This document shows, in pieces, positions 39,301 through 47,600 of a stretch of 64,000 nt of DNA. The first letter of the stretch is position 1. Each line of letters begins with the position of its first letter. The position numbers and the translations under genes were made by a program. A model generated the notes under the pieces. That model was not told the origin of the DNA. It saw only the letters and a list, made by a program, of their open reading frames with translations, and searched no databases. The DNA comes from Echinarachnius parma (taxonomy: Eukaryota; Echinodermata; Echinoidea; Clypeasteroida; Echinarachniidae): contig JBAMJV010003232.1 of NCBI GenBank assembly GCA_037951105.1, positions 124,001-188,000 of the forward strand. The letters run 5' to 3'.

Positions 39301-41666
39301 ACGTGAAAAGTATCTTCACATGATAGTTTTTGACTAACATAAAAACATGGCAGTATTCCTTAAACAAACTTTAAAAATCAGCACAATACTTATAATGAAG
39401 GCGGGCGCCCACTTTTGCTATCTCAGTACGAACTGCTGCAAGCTCTTGACATGTTCAGCTCCTGTCACCACATAGTCCATAGCTCGTCTTCTTTTATGAT
39501 AAGCAAGACATACTTCGCGGGGCATTTTGTTCAGCTCATGTTGTTTGTCAATGATGGGGGAAGGGGAGGGGGAGATTTTTTTGCATATTCAAAATTGTTA
39601 TTGTCATCATGTTTCATTTTGCAATACATGTTTGTATTGAGTTTGTTATCAGATCATGGAAATGCAAACTTAAACTTGTGTTTAATACGAGCTCAGCTCA
39701 AACGCAAGAAATTTGTAAATTGTTAAATAACTATAGCCGGTTGATTAATGCTCAGTTGTCTCTAAATCATTCAGTTCTGCAGACATCATACTTAATATGA
39801 AATGAGAATGCATGCATCATGCTTAGGTTTTTGTTAAAGATGTAATGATCATTCTAAGCTTGCGTCAAGGTCACATTGAATTTGCATTATTCCTACTAAG
39901 TTTCTATCAAATTCTTGTTGAATTCGTGCTTTACTCGCATTACTTGCATTACTTGCAAATTTAGGGCGATGACCGCGAATACTGCGTGCAGTCAGAGATA
40001 TCATTAGTTTGTACTAAGATCGCCAAAAGGGGGCACCCACCTTAACCCAGGAGATGAAGGGTTTGTATTGACACGCCCATTGATTATCTTTTTACTTCAC
40101 ATCTACTGTAATTGATTAACTCATTCATCCTCACTAACAGCCATCTTTAAGTGGCATTTTTGTTTTGTTTTACTATGACGGTTAAAGGGGAAGGAACTCC
40201 TAGCCTTTTGACTTACTGGATGTGATGAGAGCATAACTACTATCATTTCTAGTCACTTATTTCCACATGAATATTCCCAATAATGAAAATAATCAATATT
40301 TTATGGCCCACTGTCGTCTGCTTTCAATGCCAACAGGAGGCGGCCATTTCTTCAACTTCTCGCGGTGAAATGATGTGTCAGGCGGAGAACACAATAGCGG
40401 GTTACGATAATGCTATTGTGTTCTCCGCCTGCCACGTCATTTCACCGCGAGTAGTTGAAGAAATGGCCGCCTCCTATGGGCATTGAAAGCAGACGACAGT
40501 GGTCCATAAAATATTGATTATTTTTGTAATCAGGAATATTCATGAGGAAATAAGTGACTAGCAATGATAGTAGTTATGCTCTCATCACATCCAGTAAGTC
40601 AAAATGATAGGAGTTAATTCCCCTTTAATACTCAACAATGTGCAGTCATTAACTCCTCCTCAGTCATTAACTCCTCTCAGTCATTCACCCCTCTCAATGC
40701 GTCATAATAACTGCATTCATTCTGCAAAATTGCTATGACAACAGCTCATTATTGAAATGCTCAAAAGAAAGAGAGAGAGAAAGAGAAGGGGGAGGGGGTA
40801 GTAAATCTATTTCCTTGGATATTGATATCTTATACAATTGTCACAGACTTTGTTTGTCTGTATTTATGATCTATAGGGACACACATACTGTAATAGGTAA
40901 CAATTCCCTTCTTATATTTTAACCCGATTATGATGGTTTAATTTTCATTCATTACTGAAACCAAGCATTATAATTTGCTTTTCTTCTGAAAAAAGGAAAA
41001 GATGATTTTTTAAATAACAAAATGATATTAATGTCATAATAAAAGATTAATTGAATCTATCATTTCATAGAGAAGTGTACATATTTGAGTTAATTATTAA
41101 GTGCTTACCCTTAAAGGAATAGTTGAGTTTTGGTATAGAGAGTAGTTTTGGTCAAACTGAATTTTAGTAACCAAAACTCGCACCATTACATTACAAAGTT
41201 ACAAACTAATAGTTATAACTCCACGATGCTCGAAAGGTATACAAAATTACAAACGACTAATTAAAAAGCAAGTGAACATTCAAAAAGAGCCATTAAAACT
41301 CTGTTAAAATAATGATTAAATAGCAAGATCATCAACAACTAGATTTCAAAACATCTTTTGTATCATTTTGAAAAGTGTAAGCATTTTAAAATTTGTTTTC
41401 AACGGCTGGTTCGAAATTATTGAATTCATTCATTTCATTTCATTTCAATTTATTCAGCATTTCCATAAAAACATACATATAAAATACAAACAATAAATAG
41501 GAATACTACACAAACAAAAAACAATGAAAATGCAAAGAGATGCAGCAGAAAGGCAGAGCCTTATATAAAAGATGCATCCTTCATAAAACTATCACCTCAG
41601 TAAAAACATTAAAAAAAAATTAAAAAAATTACACGATAATTGCCCTGTCATACTCAAATTCACAAA

Positions 41667-41697
<31 letters not shown>

Positions 41698-44600
41698 CAA
41701 TACACATATGCCTGTAAACAGTATGATTATTTGTGGGACCCCACAATACTTACAAATGGTTATATTTATGGATATTTCAGTCGTCTCTGAACCGATTTTG
41801 ATCAAATGAATTGTATTCTGACATTAAAATTGTACGCTCTTTCAAATTTGACACGCAATTTTTCATTACCTCAAAAAATTATTTCGTGCAGCGCCCTCTT
41901 TACCAAAACTCAACTATCCCTTTAAACATTTGTAAAAAAAGTTTGTTTGTTATTTGGTTCTTTCACTAAAAGACATTGTGCCACATTCCTTCTACCAACT
42001 GACAGGGGTGTGATAGGTCGAATAAAAAATTTGTTTTCTTCATCTAGAGGTAATTGACATTCTAGGTAGAGAAATGTGTGATACTAACCTTCTTGCCTTA
42101 AATTTTTTTCTTCATCTAGAGGTATTTGACATTCTAAGTAGAGAAAGGTGTGATACTAACCTTTTCCCCCATTCTGTTTTAATAACTGTTTATAAGTGGA
42201 TTTAAATAATGTGATAGTGTGATGTCATAGCTATACATTGCCATGAGTAACCGGTTCTAAACAACGTCGGGCAAGCCAAACATATGGGACCTAGCAGTTG
42301 CTTAGAAGGCAATTGTCCAGCTCCAACCCATTATCAAAAGCCCAAATCAAAAGGACCATTGTTTTGAACTATTGTTATATTATATTTAATAATAAATGTA
42401 GGTGACATCTTTACAAGGGAAAAACTTTTGTTTCTCTGGGTCTTTTTTTCAAGCTAGCCTGCATGAAAATAACACTTGCCCCGATGCCAGGGCAGGGACA
42501 AGTGAAAATGAGTCCAGAGCAGGTACAATTTGAAATAATTTGTCCAGCCAGGGCGAATAATCCAGTTCCAAAGTATTATGAAAACAAGTATTTGAAACTT
42601 ACAAGATTATGTAGATAAATGCGAGAAAATAATACACAGCAACTTATAACTCGAGTTGTTATGATTTAATCCCTTGCCTACAAGATTATGCATTTCCCAT
42701 AGAGTTTATACACGGTACGCCAGGTTCCAGTAGTGAATCCGGGTATAATAACAGAGTTCTGTATTAAAGCTTTAAATGAGAGTAACAGTTGAAGGCTCTT
42801 TCTCTTATGTATAGAATTTGGGCAAGTAATGCATGTTTTGGGGCAAGCTAATTGTATAGAAACTTGCCCAACTAGGCAAGTCAGAAAACAAAATTGTGTA
42901 GAACCCTAATTATCTCTTTCAAATTGCATTTTACTTTTGCTTATATTATATTTTTTTATGAGGGGGAAATGAAATGAACTAATAAAAATTGAATGAAATT
43001 GAATATTAGTAGACCGAGACGCATTTCAGATGTGACCCTAAAGGCCTGATCGCTTATCGCAAGCCCTTGGGATTGCTTTTAATCAAGGGGTAGTGCCAGT
43101 GAAGTGATTTTTCTGCAATTATCAATCATCTGTGAAATTGTATCCTCGGAAGATTGTCTCGATATCACCCCCAAGTCTGCGTCGAAGCTCATTTGAGTAG
43201 AGACGAAAGACACAGCAATTGGAAGGGCACAGAGAAGTTTGCAGTGAGATTGGGTGATCAAAGATGAGTAGATGAGTAGATGGGGAAAGATTGGAGGAGA
43301 TAGAGATTATGAGGGCAGTAATGTTAGGGTAGAAACTCTGAGAAAGATAGATAAAGATAGAGAGGGGCGAAGTACGGAGAGAGAGCGAAAAGAGAGAAGA
43401 GAGGTACAAGGGGGAAGGGTAGAAGAGAAAGAGAGGAGATATATGGAATGAAAGTATGGCCAAGATAAGGGGGTTAAAACGAAAGTTACGTAGTGATAAT
43501 GTGGGAAAGGTTGTTTGAACTTTTCTGTAGCATTGCTTTTTAAGAATTGATTAGTTGTTTTGCAGCACTTAGAACGATTTGATATGTAGGCCACATTAAA
43601 TTATTTACTGTATTTTATCCCGCTGGAATCCCAGTTTCTTTGCTCTTTTTCATTCACTGTATTTTATACATTATTTATTACTCATTACAAATGTAAATAC
43701 ATGTATAGAAAATGTCGGGGGTGAATTTAGAATGAGACATTTACATTGAATTATGAGGGGTAAAAGATGATATTTATTATTGAAATGCAATTTGCAATAA
43801 AATTCAATTTTGGGGACAAGAACATCGCTCAAACTTTAAAATGGGAGGGAGAGATTGCTGGAGAGAATGGAAGAGACAGAGAAAGAGCCAGACACATGCA
43901 GATCTAAATACAGTACATGTAATGTGTAGGTAAATAGACCGACATAAAGACAAACAGAGGCAAACCAGCTGACATACAGTAGAGAGAGAATATGGGGGTG
44001 GGGGGATGATAGGTTGGAGCAAGAGGAAGGGAGGAGAATCAACAGTAACCCATCGCCAACAGGAGACTGGTGGCTGCATGTATGAACTCTACAGGGATTT
44101 CGCAATCTAGCAGGCAACAGGTTAAAGCAGGAGGTATAGAGAATAGAGGGCGGAATAATATCAAGTATGAGAACAATTGATTGATAGCACCGGACCCGAT
44201 TTAACCAGTTCTCCCCATGTGCAGTACTTCTCAATCCGTGTCATCTTTCTCGGCTCCATATCAATTTGTGGCGCTTCGGTCGTCGAGGTAATGGCACTTT
44301 CCCTGTGAGTGCATTACACATTACAGAATATAAAGGACAGTACATGCGATGTACAGGAGGTGAATTTAAGGTTAACTTAACTCCGTACTATAAATCTCCC
44401 AAAATACTCGGGCTAGGGTGTATGTAGAACACGGGTTGCAGCAAAAGCAATCATTTATTCAGATTTTTTAACAAGGATTATGTTGGTGTGTTACTTCATA
44501 TCTTCAGTAGATGACTTCTCTATTAACGCATTGCCTGCAGGAACCTGATGGAAATGTATAAACTCTAATTATTAACTTAGGCTGGACTAAACAGACATTA

Positions 44601-47600
44601 ATTACCACTAACCAGTAAAAACCATTCCACCCCAGTGGAATTTGAGTAGAACATTGATTGTTATCATGTACCACCAGAGATAAACCCTATGGATGGTATT
44701 CTAGGCTAGACTAAACGGACATTAATCACCACTAACCGGTAAAAACCATTCCACCTCGGTGGAATTTGACTAGAACATTGATTGTTATCATGTACCACCA
44801 GAGATAAACCCTATTGTTTCTCCTCAGACTAACATTCCAATGAAAGTGTTTAACAAGTCACCAGTAATATTATGTCCTCCGACCAAAAGGACAGTACTAC
44901 ATACTGAAGACATGTTGAACCATGTCATTGGAATGTCATGCATCCCATTGTCTGGATGTCTATTAATGACAAGAAACAATCAGAAGTGGTGCATGACAAC
45001 CATCAATGTGATTGTTAAATTCCACTTGTGTGAATTGGTTTTATTGGTTACTGGGAATTTAGTCTTTTATAGTCTAGACTCTAGCCTATGTTGATAAATT
45101 TAACAGAATATGGGGATTGCAATTTCTAATAGGGAATAGGTTAACCCGTTCCCTTTGAGATTCTAAAATCCCCATAGACTTTGTACATAGCCCGCCCTGT
45201 TTCCGCAAGGAAAGGGTTAAGTAGAAATTAAATTAACTCTCCTACCTCAATCATTCCTGGCATTGATTACAAAGCTCTATCCAGTGGCACATCATGTTGG
45301 TATGTCCTTAATTAATTTATCCTATCTGATCCATTCTCCTTTTTTATTCTCCGAATCTTCTCTCGACTATTTTCTCTTTTTTTACTTTTCTTTCATTCTG
45401 CCCCACCCCATCTGTATGCTTTCCGTCTGCAGCCAGGCTGTACCCTTCCAGTGTCTATCAATCTTTCTTTTATTATAGTTCTCTCTTCCCAGCTTCTATC
45501 TATTCTCACTCATTCACTCTCCCCCTCTCTCTCTCTTCATACCTCTCTTCAGTCTTCACCATCTCCTGAGCGTTATCTCATTTCGTACTCTGTCAATCCT
45601 TTCCATGTGCAGCCAGGCTTTACCCTCCCAGTGTCTATCAATCTTTCTTCCATAGTAGTTTCTCTCTGCCCAGTTTCTATCTATTATCAGGAATTCACTT
45701 TCTCTCTATTTATACATACTTCTCTTCACCCTCTCCTGAGCGTTATCTCATTTCTTACTCTCCGTCTATCCATCCTGTCTGCACCCAATATTTACCCTTC
45801 TGGAATGCACATATTGACAGGATTGGGAAAAGGGGGGAAGGCTTGAGGAGGAGAGGAGCGCTCAGAATGCGACAGATCACGGACACCCCGCAAGGACAAA
45901 TGAGTTTGAAAGCCAGGCAAATATTGGCAAACATTGCTATCATTGCGTGCACTATAGTCTGCCGCTGTGACCGCACGCGCGTCTACTAACTTGTGAAACC
46001 AATTCATCATGACATACATTATCCTTGGCACGGTTTGGGGGAGGGGGGAGGTGTTAGATCCATACATCATCTGAGACAATGAGACACGGTGCAGTTAGGG
46101 ATGGGGATGGGGTAGACTGATGGGGGTGGGGTTGAGTGATGGGAGTGGGGAAGAGTGGTGGGGATGAGTATTCACTGCATGTATGTGGATGAATTTGGGA
46201 GTACAAATTCGCAGTTAAAGGACAATGGAACCCATGCAAAATGTTGCTTTCTTAGACTTGAAGAGATTAAGAGGAATGATCTCTGAAAGTTAGAGCATAA
46301 TCGGGCAAGAAACAAGAAAACTATGGCTCTTTAAAGATGTCAATTTATTTCTATGGGGAAGTCAAATTGGCAATGCACTCTGATAACTGTGTGGACTACT
46401 CCCCATATGTTTTGTACACAAATGTTCCCATTTTTCCATTTTTCGTCATAGTCACACTTTTCCATTCCCCGATCTCATAATATGTGGTGTATAAATGTAT
46501 TCTACAAAACATATGTTGAACTCAAACGAAGGGTAAACATATATTTTGAGAAAATTGAAAAGAAATTGAAATTTTGTGTAAAAAATGTATGGGGAGTAGT
46601 CTACAACTTTGCCAGAGTGTGTTGCCAATTTGAGTCACTCATAGAAATAAATGGATATTTCCCAAAAGCCATAGTTTTCTTATTTCTTGACCGATTGTGC
46701 TTCATATGTTGTGTCTTATATTGCATACAACGATTTGTCAGGATTTCATTGCCCTTTAAAATACTTTGTATTTCCTAAAACCTTCAAGGTTTCATCCATG
46801 ATATAAACCTATTCCTATTTAAACATTGTAACAAAGGAACTGCATATTTCTAAATTTGTTTGTTTGGTCCTTTGGAACTGGAAGCCCAATTTTCTTTGTT
46901 CTTTTTCATTTGGGATTACTATAATTCTACTTTGATGTGTTTGTAAAGTTAATTTTACCATTTTCAGTCCCCAACAAATACATTTCAGGAGATAAAGTAT
47001 CTGGCAAAATCTTTCCAGAATAAATATAAAAAAACGTTCCACATCAACTCTCAAGGTAACAATTTTGCAAAGTAGCATCAAATGTTTGCATTAAATTAGT
47101 AAATGAAAGTGTCATGATTGAATTAAGACATTGAGAGAAATGTGTTTTGTATATATATTTTGTTGACAATTCTTGTGTTAATATACTATTCTCATGTTGC
47201 TCCCGTCCCCATTTATTTACACTACTGACTTCATTAAGCCATTACAGACTATTGACTTTTAGTGTAAACTGCATTCTCCTTATACCACAACCAAGTATTT
47301 TCGGGATCCGTCCTCAACATGTTTAAAATAAGGGCAGAATCTCATTTCTTTTGTCATACAAAATTCAACAAAAAATGTTTGAAAACGTGAATACCAAAAA
47401 AATTAAGTGCCTTCTACACTGAAAATAACTCTCTCATTCTAAATTCATGAAGAATCTTTCTGAATGGTCCTTCATGGAATAAATTATAAATGAGCAGCTT
47501 TGAAAAAAAGATAGTATGGAAGGATCATCCTCTTTAAACCCATTAAAAATGATTTGATCATGGTGTTAACACTCGCTGCTCATAGACCCCCAAGCACAGT

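Noticed and set aside
40283..40486. 67-codon plus-strand frame
   Set aside because: It lies inside the palindromic MITE at 40182-40628 and reads its own inverted copy.
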